Shown piece after piece: positions 33,293-42,542 of a DNA stretch of 64,000 nucleotides. The stretch's first letter is position 1; each line of letters opens with the position of its first letter. The stretch is from Faecalibacterium sp. I3-3-89 (GTDB lineage: Bacteria > Bacillota > Clostridia > Oscillospirales > Ruminococcaceae): contig NZ_CP094468.1 of assembly GCF_023347275.1 (NCBI RefSeq), positions 434,001 through 498,000 on the forward strand, given 5' to 3'. A program made the position numbers and the translations under genes. The notes beneath the pieces are model-generated. The model saw nothing but the letters and a program-made list of their open reading frames with translations, was not told the origin of the DNA and made no database searches.

Positions 33293-34150
33293 TTAGCCCT
33301 TGACTGCACCGGCGGAGATACCTTCGACGAACTGATCCTGTGCGCAGAAGAACACGATGAGCTGCGGCAGGATGGAGATCAGGGACAGGGCCAGAATACG
33401 GTTCCAAGCAAAGCCCGTATCACCGTCCATGGACAGCTTGACGAACAGGGACATGGGGTACTTTGCAGGAGTCTGGACGTAAAGCAGGGGACCCATGAAG
33501 TCGTTGCAGCTCCACATGAACTGGAACAGTGCGCAGGACACCAGAGCGGGCATCAGCATCGGGACGATGACCTTGTACAGGGTCTGGAAGGAGGAGCAGC
33601 CGTCGATGGCGGCAGCCTCGTCCAGATCGCGGGGGACGTTGCGCATGAACTGCACCAACTGGTAGACGAAGTAAGTCTCCGTTGCGAATGCGCAGTGGAC
33701 CCAGATGGCCAGATAGAACGGGCTGTTGACCCAGCCGAACTTGGTGTACAGCAGGAACTGAGGCACGTTCAGGACGACCTGAGGCAGGAACAGGGTGGCC
33801 AGCATGATGCTGAACAGGATCTTCCGGCCCGGGAAATCGAAGCGACCGAAGCCGTAGGCTGCGATGCAGGCAGAGACCACGGTGCAGATGACCTTGGGCA
33901 GGACGTAGCTGTAAGTGTTCAGCATGGCCTGCAGGATGTTGATGGAACCGCCGAAGTTGTTCAGCGCGTTCTTGTAGCCCTCCAGAGTGGGGTTCTTGAT
34001 CCACAGGCCGATGCCTGCAAAGATCTCGCTGTTGTCCTTAAAGGTGGCGCTGATCATCCACAGCAGGGGATAGATCATGATGAGGCCCACCAGGATCAGG
34101 ACAAAGTACTTGAAAAACGTCGCAATGGCGTTAGAAGCTTTCATTCCCAT
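33293..34150 (-). CDS. Carbohydrate ABC transporter permease, MalG/LacG type
   Basis: This 285-residue permease has six membrane segments and the EAA loop DEAAAIDGCSSFQTLYKVIVPMLMPAL, which docks the ATPase. It pairs with the permease at 34162-35088, 11 bases upstream. No ATPase gene is present here, so a shared MsmK-type ATPase is likely. The neighbouring pectinases suggest an oligogalacturonide or rhamnose-containing substrate. Confidence 0.93.
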   Translation of the reverse strand: MGMKASNAIATFFKYFVLILVGLIMIYPLLWMISATFKDNSEIFAGIGLWIKNPTLEGYKNALNNFGGSINILQAMLNTYSYVLPKVICTVVSACIAAYGFGRFDFPGRKILFSIMLATLFLPQVVLNVPQFLLYTKFGWVNSPFYLAIWVHCAFATETYFVYQLVQFMRNVPRDLDEAAAIDGCSSFQTLYKVIVPMLMPALVSCALFQFMWSCNDFMGPLLYVQTPAKYPMSLFVKLSMDGDTGFAWNRILALSLISILPQLIVFFCAQDQFVEGISAGAVKG

Positions 34151-34161
34151 ACTGTCACACC

Positions 34162-35088
34162 TTACCTTTCATCCGAGTAGTAGACCCACTTCTTCTGGCT
34201 GGTGAAGGCGATGATCGTCAGGATGCAGACGATAACGAACATGATCCATGCCAGTGCGGAAGCCATGCCCATCTGGTTGGACTTGAATGCGTAGTTGTAG
34301 ACCAGAATGGAGATGAGGGTGGTGGAACCGCGGGGACCGCCGTTGGTGATGATGAACGGGCCATTGAACTCCTGGAAAGCCTGGCAGATCTGAGTGACCA
34401 GATTGTAGAAGATAATGGGGGTGATCATCGGAACGGTGATGGAGAAGAACTGACGCCACTTGCCTGCGCCGTCGATGGTGGCAGCCTCGTACAGGTCGGC
34501 GGGCACGCCCTTCAGGGCGGCGAGGAACAGCACCATGGCGGAGCCGAACTGCCAGATACGCAGGAAGCAGATGATCCACAGTGCGTAGCTGGGGTCGCTC
34601 AGCCAAGAGGGACCCTGAAAATGACCGAAGGTCAGGATACGGATCAGAGTGTTGACCAGACCGTCATCGCGGAAGACAGCCTTCCACAGCACGGCGATGG
34701 CAACAGAGCCGCCGAGGATGGAAGGGATGTAGTAGACGGTGCGGAACAGGTTCACGCAGGCGATCTTGAAGTTCAGGATGTAGGCGATGAACAGTGCGAA
34801 CACCAGCTTCAGGGGCACCGTGATGAAGCTGTACTTGAAGGTGGTGATGAGCGCCTTGGTGATCTTGGGGGTGGAGAAGGCGTCCACATAGTTCATGATG
34901 CCGTACTGATGGATGCCGTTGAAGAAGTCCATATCCGTAAAGCTGTAGTACAGAGACTGGCCGAACGGGATGGCTTTGAAGACGACGAAGCCGATGATCC
35001 AAGGGATCAGATAGAACAGGCCCTGCCATTTGTCAACGAACTTCTGGGCCGGGGTACGCCCGATAGAGGGCGCTTTGCTTTCTTTCAT
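34162..35088 (-). CDS. Carbohydrate ABC transporter permease, MalF/LacF type
   Basis: This 308-residue permease starts with a cytoplasmic tail and has six membrane segments with the EAA loop DLYEAATIDGAGKWRQFFSITVPMITP. ATG 35088 with AGGAGG nine bases ahead is chosen over a longer frame from 35136. A terminator-like hairpin separates it from the binding-protein gene, which usually gives a higher level of binding protein than permease. Confidence 0.93.
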   Translation of the reverse strand: MKESKAPSIGRTPAQKFVDKWQGLFYLIPWIIGFVVFKAIPFGQSLYYSFTDMDFFNGIHQYGIMNYVDAFSTPKITKALITTFKYSFITVPLKLVFALFIAYILNFKIACVNLFRTVYYIPSILGGSVAIAVLWKAVFRDDGLVNTLIRILTFGHFQGPSWLSDPSYALWIICFLRIWQFGSAMVLFLAALKGVPADLYEAATIDGAGKWRQFFSITVPMITPIIFYNLVTQICQAFQEFNGPFIITNGGPRGSTTLISILVYNYAFKSNQMGMASALAWIMFVIVCILTIIAFTSQKKWVYYSDER

Positions 35089-35178
35089 CCGGGAATCCTC
35101 CTTTTGTAAGGATAATCTCTCGTGCACCGCAATCATTTGGACATACTTTTGTCAAAAAAATGTCATCGCTGTCTTGCG

Positions 35179-35217
35179 AAAAAGGGGCATCCGTCCGTAG
35201 GTGGAAAGGATGCCCCC
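35179..35217 (-). terminator. Attenuating terminator between binding protein and permeases
   Basis: On the minus strand GGGGGCATCC and GGATGCCCC form a stem followed by TTTTTC. A second GC hairpin (GCGGCCCG/CGGGCCGC, 35241-35275) lies just after the binding protein stop. Partial readthrough would set subunit ratios. Confidence 0.7.
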
Positions 35218-35296
35218 TTGCAAGACCCTTTTTATGCGGTGCGGCCCGTACGAACACCGCGCGTGCGCGGGCCGCGAGAGGTCTGTGAGGCGGAAA

Positions 35297-36667
35297 TTAG
35301 ACGGTATAGCCGACTGCGTCCATGCCGTCCAGCAGGGTATCGACCAGATCAGCGCCGGAGACGTTGTCGTAATCCAGAGAGTCGAAGACCTCCTGATAGA
35401 CGCCGGTGCCGGTAGCCTTCAGGTCGTTGGACTCGAACAGGGGGTCGAGCTGGTTGGAAACGAAGGCCATGACCTTGCCGTTTGCCTCAGCGACCAGCTC
35501 CTTGACAGCGCCGGCAGCCTGAGCAGCAGCCAGACCAGCCTTGGAAGCGGGGATGCCGCACTCAGAACCCATGATGGAAGCGCCCTCTTCCTCGTTCAGC
35601 AGGAAGTTGATGAGGGTAGCTGCTTCTGCGGGGTGTGCGCAGGTCTTGGTGATGGCCAGACCCATGGAGACCTTGGAGAAGCCGCCGTTGTAATCGCCGA
35701 ACTTGATCTCGTCGCCGACAGTGAAGCCAGCCTTGTTCTCTTCGTCCAGAGCGTCAGCGTACTTGGTAGCGGAGGAGTCCCACTCGAAGCAGCCAGCCAG
35801 CTTGCCGGTGATCCACTCGTTGGACTGGTGAGCAGCGTTATCGCCGTTGGAGCCGTAGTAGGTGGGCAGGCTCATGATGACGTGGCCCTCGACGAGGCTC
35901 TTGATGAAGTCGATGCCCTCGGCGATCTGGTCAGCGTCGTAGTTCAGGGTGGAGGTGGTGGGGTCTGCCCAGTCCTTGCCGTACTTGGACTCGAGGTAGA
36001 AGACCATCAGGATCATACGGTCGTATGCGCCCAGATGCAGGGGATAGTAGTCATCGCCCAGCTTCTCCTGGAAGGTCTTGCCGGCAGCCATCAGCTCGTC
36101 CAGAGTAGTGGGGTAGGAGATGCCGGCCTTGTCGAAGGTGGTCTTGTTCCAGTAGAAGATACGGCCAGTCATGGAGACGGGCACGCACTGCTGGGCGTTT
36201 GCCACATTGCAGGCAGCCAGCTTGGCCTCATCCCACTGGGTCAGGTCGAGGTAATCCGTGACGCTGTTCAGGTCGATGAAGGTCTGGCCGCTCTTAGAAT
36301 AGTTGTACAGCCAGTTCCAGTTGATCTGGCAGACATCCTCAGCGACGCCGCCTGCGAACTTGGTGGACATGGTATCCTCCCAGCCGGACCATGCAGCGAA
36401 GGTGGGGTTGATGGTGATGGTGCTGTTCTTAGCCATGAAAGCCTTGATGGCCTCCTGATAGGCGTTGTGACGAGACTCGCCGCCCCACCAGCTCATGGTC
36501 AGGGTGACGGGGTCAGAAGACAGGCCGGCCACGGATGCTGCGGAAGCAGCAGTGGAAGTGGCGGTAGAGCCAGCGTTGCCAGAGCCGCCGCATGCGGCCA
36601 GAAGGCCGGCAGCGCCCACAGCGCCGGAGACCTTCAGAAAGTCACGACGAGAAATTGCCTTGCTCAT
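35297..36667 (-). CDS. Sugar ABC transporter solute-binding lipoprotein with Tat-like signal
   Basis: This 456-residue extracytoplasmic receptor starts MSKAISRRDFLKVSG, a twin-arginine-type signal, and has a lipobox LLAAC with the lipidated cysteine at residue 26. The mature part matches family 1 sugar-binding proteins (VTLTMSWWGGESRHNAYQEAIKAF). ATG 36667 has AGGAGGAG before it. It is the first gene of the transporter operon and next to pectin enzymes. The ligand is inferred, not shown. Confidence 0.93.
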   Translation of the reverse strand: MSKAISRRDFLKVSGAVGAAGLLAACGGSGNAGSTATSTAASAASVAGLSSDPVTLTMSWWGGESRHNAYQEAIKAFMAKNSTITINPTFAAWSGWEDTMSTKFAGGVAEDVCQINWNWLYNYSKSGQTFIDLNSVTDYLDLTQWDEAKLAACNVANAQQCVPVSMTGRIFYWNKTTFDKAGISYPTTLDELMAAGKTFQEKLGDDYYPLHLGAYDRMILMVFYLESKYGKDWADPTTSTLNYDADQIAEGIDFIKSLVEGHVIMSLPTYYGSNGDNAAHQSNEWITGKLAGCFEWDSSATKYADALDEENKAGFTVGDEIKFGDYNGGFSKVSMGLAITKTCAHPAEAATLINFLLNEEEGASIMGSECGIPASKAGLAAAQAAGAVKELVAEANGKVMAFVSNQLDPLFESNDLKATGTGVYQEVFDSLDYDNVSGADLVDTLLDGMDAVGYTV

Positions 36668-37102
36668 TTTCGTTCTCCTCCTAATGTAAAAAAACAACTG
36701 CTTGCACGGACACCTCTGCAAAGCATCCGTTGTATACAAATATGATACCAAAGGCAAGAAGAAAAAGAAAGATGCAAATTGTAGGGATAGCGGCAGAAAA
36801 CGAACAAATATTGCGCTTATTTTTTGCACGGTTTTGACGTCATTGCCATAATGAATAAACTTGCGGCCAAAAACTGTGCAACTTGTATACTTCAACGATT
36901 TGCATAGAAAACTGGGATGCAACAGGGAAAGAATGGCCGGATTTGCAAGAATTTTGTAACCAAGTCATATTTTGCCGAATGGACGTTGTATACATCAAAA
37001 GCGACGATGACAGAAACTTCCGGCCATGAACTGATATATCAATAGCGCAAAAAACGTGCGAATCGGGCCTTGGCTGATATATCACGGATGAAGAAAAGAT
37101 AC
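36668..37102. promoter_or_regulatory. Long regulatory region upstream of the sugar-binding protein gene
   Basis: No gene is present. Three TTGTATAC sites occur at 36730-36739 (the full palindrome TTGTATACAA), 36883-36890 and 36986-36993. The palindrome TGATATATCA occurs twice, at 37032-37041 and 37075-37084. They look like operators of a LacI- or GntR-type regulator. No single -35/-10 pair stands out. Confidence 0.5.
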
Positions 37103-37132
37103 AAAAAATGCCGCCCGGCGTGCGGACGGCAT
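37103..37132 (-). terminator. Terminator of tdk
   Basis: ATGCCGTCCG and CGGGCGGCAT form a stem on the minus strand, followed by six T. Confidence 0.8.
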
Positions 37133-37149
37133 GAAATCAGGGAAAACGA

Positions 37150-37752
37150 TCATCGGCGGGCGGCATAGAAAGCGCGGCGCTCCCGGAAATAGCACTGGGG
37201 GCACATGCTGACGTACTGGACGTCGTTCTGAAGGTCGATGGCCACCTGCTCGCCTTCAAAGACGAAGCGGCCGTTGACCTTGCGGCAGTTGCAGGTGGCC
37301 TTGCGGCCGCAGGCGCAGATGGTCTTCATCTCCTCGATGGTGTGGGCCAGCTCCAGCAGACGGGTGGAGCCGGGGAAGCCCTTGAGGGAGAAGTCGGAGC
37401 GCAGGCCGTAGCAGATGACCGGGATGTTCAGCTCCACCGTCACCATGAACAGCTGCTCGGCCTGTGCGGCGGTAAAGAACTGGCTCTCGTCGCAGAGCAC
37501 GCAGGCCAGAGGCTTGCCCTCGCTGCTGGCGGCCCGGACGGCCTCCACGAGGTCCATATCCGGCGGCACCAGCAGGTCGGCGGGGCGGCGGACGCCCAGA
37601 CGGCTCACGAGGTCGCCGCTGCCCTTGGTGTCCACCTTCGGTTTGAGGATGAACACCCGCATCCCCTGCTCCTCATAGTTGTGGGCCACCTGCATCAGCG
37701 CGGTGCTCTTACCGCTGTTCATTGCGCCGTAACGGAAATAAAGCTTTGCCAT
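37150..37752 (-). CDS. tdk: Thymidine kinase
   Basis: This 200-residue type II thymidine kinase phosphorylates thymidine for salvage. The P-loop GAMNSGKST, the Walker B-like DESQF and the structural zinc cysteines (CACGRKATCNC and MCPQCYF) are in place. It lies 78 bases after rex on the same strand. A 7-bp GACCCTC/GAGGGTC hairpin lies between them. Confidence 0.96.
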   Translation of the reverse strand: MAKLYFRYGAMNSGKSTALMQVAHNYEEQGMRVFILKPKVDTKGSGDLVSRLGVRRPADLLVPPDMDLVEAVRAASSEGKPLACVLCDESQFFTAAQAEQLFMVTVELNIPVICYGLRSDFSLKGFPGSTRLLELAHTIEEMKTICACGRKATCNCRKVNGRFVFEGEQVAIDLQNDVQYVSMCPQCYFRERRAFYAARR

Positions 37753-37830
37753 GTCGAAAAAATCTCCTCATGAAAGGACCCTCCCAGCCAGAGCCTGACG
37801 GAGAGGGTCGGCATTTTGCAGTAAGATGGC

Positions 37831-38472
37831 TCAGTCCTGATTGCGCAGCCGGTAGCCGAGGCTCATCAGGCTGTCGCCGAGATGGACGTTCTCCACGACG
37901 ACATCGGGGTAGGACACCGACAGGTCGTAGTGGGAGAAGTTCCAGAAGCCCTGGATCCCCAGCGCCACCAGACGGCCACTGATCTCCTCTGCGCCGCTGC
38001 GGGGCAGACAGAGGACGGCCACCTCGGGGTGATGCTCGGCGCAGAACGTCTCCAGCTCATCGATGTGGAGGATCTGGATGCCGTTGATCTCCTTGCCAAC
38101 CTCGTCGGGGGCGTTGTCGAAGGCGGCGATGAGCTTATAGCCGTTGGTGTCGGTGGTGATAAAGCGGCTCACGGCCTTGCCCAGACGGCCGCAGCCGATG
38201 AGGATGGTGGGCAGACGGTCACCGTTGCCGAAGAGCAGGTCCTCAAGGATGTTCAGCAGGTTCTCTACCGAATAGCCGATGCCTTGACGGCCATTCACAT
38301 CGCCGATGCAGTTGAAGTCCTGCCGCACCTGCGAGGCGGTGGTGCCCATCTGGGCGGCCAGCTCGCGGGACGAGATGCTGGTGATGCCGTCGTTTTTCAG
38401 GGTGCGCAGGTAGCGATAGTATTTGGGCAGGCGCTTGATGACGGGCAGGGAAGCTTTGCCGGGAGTATTCAT
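37831..38472 (-). CDS. rex: Redox-sensing transcriptional repressor Rex
   Basis: This 213-residue NADH-responsive repressor has an N-terminal winged helix (LPKYYRYLRTLKNDGITSISSRELAAQMG, TASQVRQDFNCIG) and a Rossmann domain (LIGCGRLGKAV). It controls fermentation genes in response to the NADH/NAD ratio. ATG 38472 has GGAG ahead and is chosen over a much longer upstream frame. No perfect Rex box is seen in its own promoter. Confidence 0.96.
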   Translation of the reverse strand: MNTPGKASLPVIKRLPKYYRYLRTLKNDGITSISSRELAAQMGTTASQVRQDFNCIGDVNGRQGIGYSVENLLNILEDLLFGNGDRLPTILIGCGRLGKAVSRFITTDTNGYKLIAAFDNAPDEVGKEINGIQILHIDELETFCAEHHPEVAVLCLPRSGAEEISGRLVALGIQGFWNFSHYDLSVSYPDVVVENVHLGDSLMSLGYRLRNQD

Positions 38473-38609
38473 AGGGAGTTCTCCTTTCTTTTTGTCCGCA
38501 GGATCGCCGGGGGGAGAGGTGCGCAGCGGCAGGGCGCTCCGGCAAGGAATAGATGTGTACTTTTCCGTACAATAATGATACTTATTTGACAATCTTATCT
38601 CTAGTATAA

Positions 38610-38637
38610 AGTATACATCGTGAAGCGAGAATGTCAA
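38610..38637 (-). promoter_or_regulatory. Promoter of rex
   Basis: Minus-strand TTGACA (38637-38632), 16 bases, TATACT (38615-38610). Confidence 0.65.
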
Positions 38638-38741
38638 ATCCTTTGGCGCAATTTTTTGCAAAAGCAAAGAAATCTTTGCCGAAGCATAACCGACAGGAAT
38701 GCCGGACAAGCTGAAATGAAGCAAAAAGGAGGGCGCAGAGA

Positions 38742-39428
38742 ATGGCACAGGAAGAGAAAAATATCCCCGTGGAGCAGCAGCGATTGGAAAAAGAGCAGAT
38801 CGAGGACATGGGCAGCGTCTACCGCACCCGGGGCGCTCACGCCATCCACTGTCTGACTGTCATCGGGCAGGTGGAGGGCCATGTGGAAGCCCCGCAGGGC
38901 CAGAAGACCACCAAGTATGAGCACGTCATCCCCCAGCTGGTGGCTGTGCAGGAAGACCCTGCCATCGAGGGGCTGCTGGTGCTGCTCAACACCGTGGGCG
39001 GAGATGTGGAGGCCGGGCTTGCGCTGGCCGAACTCATCGCCAGCATCTCGAAGCCCAGTGCGGCGGTGGTGCTGGGCGGAGGCCACTCCATCGGCATCCC
39101 GCTGGCCGTCAGCGCCCAGCGGAGTTTCATCGTGCCCACCGCCACCATGACGGTCCACCCCGTCCGCCACTCGGGGATGATCTTGGGCGTACCCCAGACC
39201 ATGCGCTGGTTCGAGCAGATGCAGGAGCGGATCACCGGCTTCGTCGCGGCCCACAGCGGCATCTCGGAAAAGCGGTACACCGAGCTGATGATGCGCACCG
39301 GCGAGCTGGTCATGGATGTGGGTACCGTGCTGGACGGCCGGAAAGCCGTGCGGGAAAAGCTCATCGACGAGCTGGGCGGGCTGTCGGATGCGCTGGCGTG
39401 GCTCTACCGAGAAATCGAGGGGAAATAA
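38742..39428 (+). CDS. tepA: ClpP-family serine protease TepA/YmfB-like
   Basis: This 228-residue protein is of the ClpP/crotonase fold, with the nucleophile in GGGHSIGIPLA and the histidine in TMTVHPVRHSG. The closest named relative is TepA (YmfB) of Bacillus. It lies next to spoIIIE there too, which supports the call. AGGAGGG precedes the ATG. It has no signal peptide. The substrate is unknown. Confidence 0.85.
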   Translation: MAQEEKNIPVEQQRLEKEQIEDMGSVYRTRGAHAIHCLTVIGQVEGHVEAPQGQKTTKYEHVIPQLVAVQEDPAIEGLLVLLNTVGGDVEAGLALAELIASISKPSAAVVLGGGHSIGIPLAVSAQRSFIVPTATMTVHPVRHSGMILGVPQTMRWFEQMQERITGFVAAHSGISEKRYTELMMRTGELVMDVGTVLDGRKAVREKLIDELGGLSDALAWLYREIEGK

Positions 39429-39429
39429 A

Positions 39430-39458
39430 TTGCCATTTGACTTTTCCCGTGGTACAAT
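39430..39458 (+). promoter_or_regulatory. Promoter of ftsK
   Basis: TTGCCA (39430-39435), 17 bases, TACAAT (39453-39458), about 100 bases before the ftsK start. Confidence 0.55.
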
Positions 39459-39560
39459 GAAAGAATCGAATCGTATCGGGATTCTTCCATCGTCACCGAC
39501 AGAGCCGCCTCGGGCGCGCCCTGCTTCTATATATAGGATAAGGAACGGGTTTTAGGGATC

Positions 39561-42443
39561 ATGGCAAAAAGAAAACGCAGAACTTCCGCGCGGGGCAGCG
39601 CCTCGCGCCGCAAAAAACGGTCGCAGGACCGGATGCCAGCGGGGCTTGTCACCCTGTTCGCAGGGCTGGTGCTCATGGCGCTGGCCTTCGTGCCGGGCAG
39701 CTCGGCATGGCGCACGATGCACGACGTTCTGTTCGGCCTGTTCGGCTGTGGAAGCTTTGTGGTGGGGGCGGCGCTGTGCTATCTGGCCATCCTCTACACC
39801 CGGGGCGAAGACCTCCTGCCCCACATCGCCAAGCTTATGCTGGGCCTTATCTTCGCCAGCGGCACGGTCATCGTCTTTTCGGACATCCCCACCGACCAGA
39901 CCGCCGCGCAGATGACCGCCGCCTGCTATCAGAATGGGATGAGTGCATGGCTCTCGGGCGGCGCACTGGGCGCTGTGCTGGGCGGGACGCTCCTGCTGCT
40001 CTGCGGCAGACCTGCCGCTAACTTGGTCATGGCGGCGCTGGCGGCCTGCGCCAGCCTGTACATCTTTGACATCACCCCCGCCGAGTGCTGGCAGTGGCTC
40101 TGCAATGTGGGCGGCAGCGTCCACGAAAAGGGCCTCGCGGTCCACGAGCAGAACGCCGCCCGCCGTGCCGAGCGCCTTGCGGCCCGCGCGGCAGAAGAGG
40201 CCGAAGCGGAGGAGTACGATGGGTATGACGACGACTTCCCCGAGGACGAGGAAGACTACAGCGAAGAAGAGCCGGAGGCTCCGGCGTTCCACATCCAGCC
40301 TCCCGGCTGGCTGGCGGGCGTTTTCCACTGGGGCCATCAGATGATGCAGGGCGGCGGGCCGGCCGCACCTGCGCCTGCCGAACCTGCGCCTGCCGAACCT
40401 GCCCCGTCTCAGCCCGAGCCTGTCCCGGTGCAGGTGGAAAAGCCCCGGCCCCGCGCCCCCTTTGACATCGACCTCGGCCCGGACCATACGACCGTCACCG
40501 AGGGCGGCAGCGAACCCATCGAGCCGATCATCCTCGGCCCCGGCGGGACCTTTGGGATGGACCCGCTCCACCGTGCACCCATCCGCGCCACCGTGACCCC
40601 CATCGTGCCGGATGCGGTGGACACCGCCGCCGAAGATTTCTTTGCGGCCCAACCGGAACCGCCTGCCGCGCCGACCGTGACGCCCGCTGCCCCGGTGGAA
40701 GAGACCGAAACTCCGGAGCCGCCGCTCTCCTTCGGCATCCCGCTCTATGAGCCGACGCCTGCGCCGGAGGCTGCCCCACAGCCGGTCAGCGCCGAGAATG
40801 CGGCGGCCTTCCGCTCGGAGCCGGATGAGGACGGCTGGATCAGCATCACCAGCGAACCGGTGGAGGAAAAAGACCTCAACACGCTGGTGGCGGCGGCCAT
40901 GGAAAAGCCCGCCGTCTCGGAGGAGCAGGCCGCGAAGGCCCCTGCAGAGGAGGCCGAGACGGAAGAGAGCTTCCAGTATCAGTACCCCTCCATCGAGTTG
41001 TTCGAGCGTGCTCCCGACGAGGGCGACCCCGGCGCGGAGGATGAGCTGAAGGCCAACGCCCAGAAGCTGGTGGACACGCTGGAGAGCTTCGGCGTCCGCA
41101 CCCGTGTGCTGGACATTTCCCGCGGCCCGTCGGTCACACGGTATGAGGTGCAGCCGATGGCGGGCGTCAAGATCAGCCGCATCACCTCGCTGGCGGACGA
41201 CATTGCCCTGAACCTCGCGGTGGCCGATGTCCGTATGGAGGCCCCCATCCCCGGCAAGCCCGCCGTGGGCATCGAGGTGCCCAACCACAAGAAAACGCCG
41301 GTCTACATCCGCAGCGTCTTCGAGAGCCAGAGCTTCCTGCGGATGACCTCGCCGCTGGGCATCGCGCTGGGCAAGGACATCGCCGGTGTGGCGCAGGTGG
41401 CCGACCTGTGCAAGATGCCCCATCTGCTCATCGCGGGCAGCACTGGCAGCGGCAAATCGGTCTGTGTCAACAGCATCATCATGAGCCTGCTCTTCCGTTC
41501 CAGCCCCGAGGACGTCAAGCTCCTGCTCATCGACCCCAAGGTGGTCGAGCTGGCGGAGTATAACGGCATCCCCCACCTGCTGATGCCCGTCGTCACCGAG
41601 CCGCGCAAGGCGGCAGGCGCACTGGGCGGCGCGGTGCAGGAGATGGAGCGCCGCTACCACCTCTTTGCCGAGAACAATGTCCGCGACATCAAATCCTTCA
41701 ACAAGCTGGCAGCCAACGACCCGAACCTCGAGAAGATGCCCTACATCGCCATCATCATCGACGAGCTGGCCGATCTGATGATGGTGGTCGGCAAGGATGT
41801 GGAGGACTCCATCTGCCGCATCGCCCAGAAGGCCCGAGCGGCCGGTATGCACCTCATCGTGGCGACTCAGCGCCCCAGCGTGGACGTCATCACCGGTCTC
41901 ATCAAAGCCAACATCCCCAGCCGCATCGCCTTCGCCGTGTCCAGTCAGGTGGACAGCCGCACCATCCTCGACGGTGCCGGTGCCGAAAAGCTGCTGGGTA
42001 TGGGTGATATGCTCTTTATGCCGGTGGGCGCACCCAAGCCCACCCGCATCCAAGGCACTTTTGTGCGGGATGAGGAGATCAGCCGGGTGCTGGACTTCAT
42101 CAAGAAGAGCGCCACCGTCCAGTACGACGAGGCCATGATCGAGGCGATGGAAAAACACGCCATTCAGGACGGCAAGAAGGGCAGCGGCTCTGCCGACTCC
42201 GATGAGGAGGGCGGCAGCGACCCGATGCTCAAGCAGGCTGTGGAGGTGGTCATCGACGCCGGTCAGGCGTCTACGAGCCTTCTGCAGCGCCGCTGCAAGC
42301 TGGGCTACGCCCGCGCCGCCCGCATCATGGACGAAATGGAAGAAAAAGGCATCATCGGCCCTTATGAGGGCGCGAAGCCTCGCGCTGTCCTCATCAGCCG
42401 CCAGCAGTGGCTGGAGATGCAGATGAATCAGCCGGATGAATGA
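39561..42443 (+). CDS. ftsK: DNA translocase FtsK/SpoIIIE
   Basis: This 960-residue septal DNA pump has a basic N-terminus, about four membrane segments in the first 180 residues, a Pro/Ala/Glu-rich linker of about 330 residues, and an ATPase motor. Walker A is GSTGSGKS at 626-633 and Walker B is [14 protein letters not shown]-terminal winged-helix gamma domain ([25 protein letters not shown]) reads chromosome polarity. It follows tepA by 132 bases and has its own promoter. It clears DNA from the division septum. Confidence 0.96.
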   Translation: MAKRKRRTSARGSASRRKKRSQDRMPAGLVTLFAGLVLMALAFVPGSSAWRTMHDVLFGLFGCGSFVVGAALCYLAILYTRGEDLLPHIAKLMLGLIFASGTVIVFSDIPTDQTAAQMTAACYQNGMSAWLSGGALGAVLGGTLLLLCGRPAANLVMAALAACASLYIFDITPAECWQWLCNVGGSVHEKGLAVHEQNAARRAERLAARAAEEAEAEEYDGYDDDFPEDEEDYSEEEPEAPAFHIQPPGWLAGVFHWGHQMMQGGGPAAPAPAEPAPAEPAPSQPEPVPVQVEKPRPRAPFDIDLGPDHTTVTEGGSEPIEPIILGPGGTFGMDPLHRAPIRATVTPIVPDAVDTAAEDFFAAQPEPPAAPTVTPAAPVEETETPEPPLSFGIPLYEPTPAPEAAPQPVSAENAAAFRSEPDEDGWISITSEPVEEKDLNTLVAAAMEKPAVSEEQAAKAPAEEAETEESFQYQYPSIELFERAPDEGDPGAEDELKANAQKLVDTLESFGVRTRVLDISRGPSVTRYEVQPMAGVKISRITSLADDIALNLAVADVRMEAPIPGKPAVGIEVPNHKKTPVYIRSVFESQSFLRMTSPLGIALGKDIAGVAQVADLCKMPHLLIAGSTGSGKSVCVNSIIMSLLFRSSPEDVKLLLIDPKVVELAEYNGIPHLLMPVVTEPRKAAGALGGAVQEMERRYHLFAENNVRDIKSFNKLAANDPNLEKMPYIAIIIDELADLMMVVGKDVEDSICRIAQKARAAGMHLIVATQRPSVDVITGLIKANIPSRIAFAVSSQVDSRTILDGAGAEKLLGMGDMLFMPVGAPKPTRIQGTFVRDEEISRVLDFIKKSATVQYDEAMIEAMEKHAIQDGKKGSGSADSDEEGGSDPMLKQAVEVVIDAGQASTSLLQRRCKLGYARAARIMDEMEEKGIIGPYEGAKPRAVLISRQQWLEMQMNQPDE

Positions 42444-42542
42444 CCGCTCAGTCAAAGCCTTCCAGTTTTGCCAGCTTCCCTGTTAGAAAAGCCGCTGGCG
42501 CGCCGGGCAGGTACTGTTTAACAAAAGAGATAAAGGATAACT

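Noticed and set aside
37774..37810. GACCCTC/GAGGGTC hairpin between rex and tdk as terminator
   Set aside because: There is no T tract and it sits directly at the tdk ribosome site, so it may only affect translation; evidence is too weak to annotate.
39552..42455. Long minus-strand open frame opposite ftsK
   Set aside because: It is an antisense shadow of GC-rich ftsK codons with His/Arg/Gly-rich nonsense composition.
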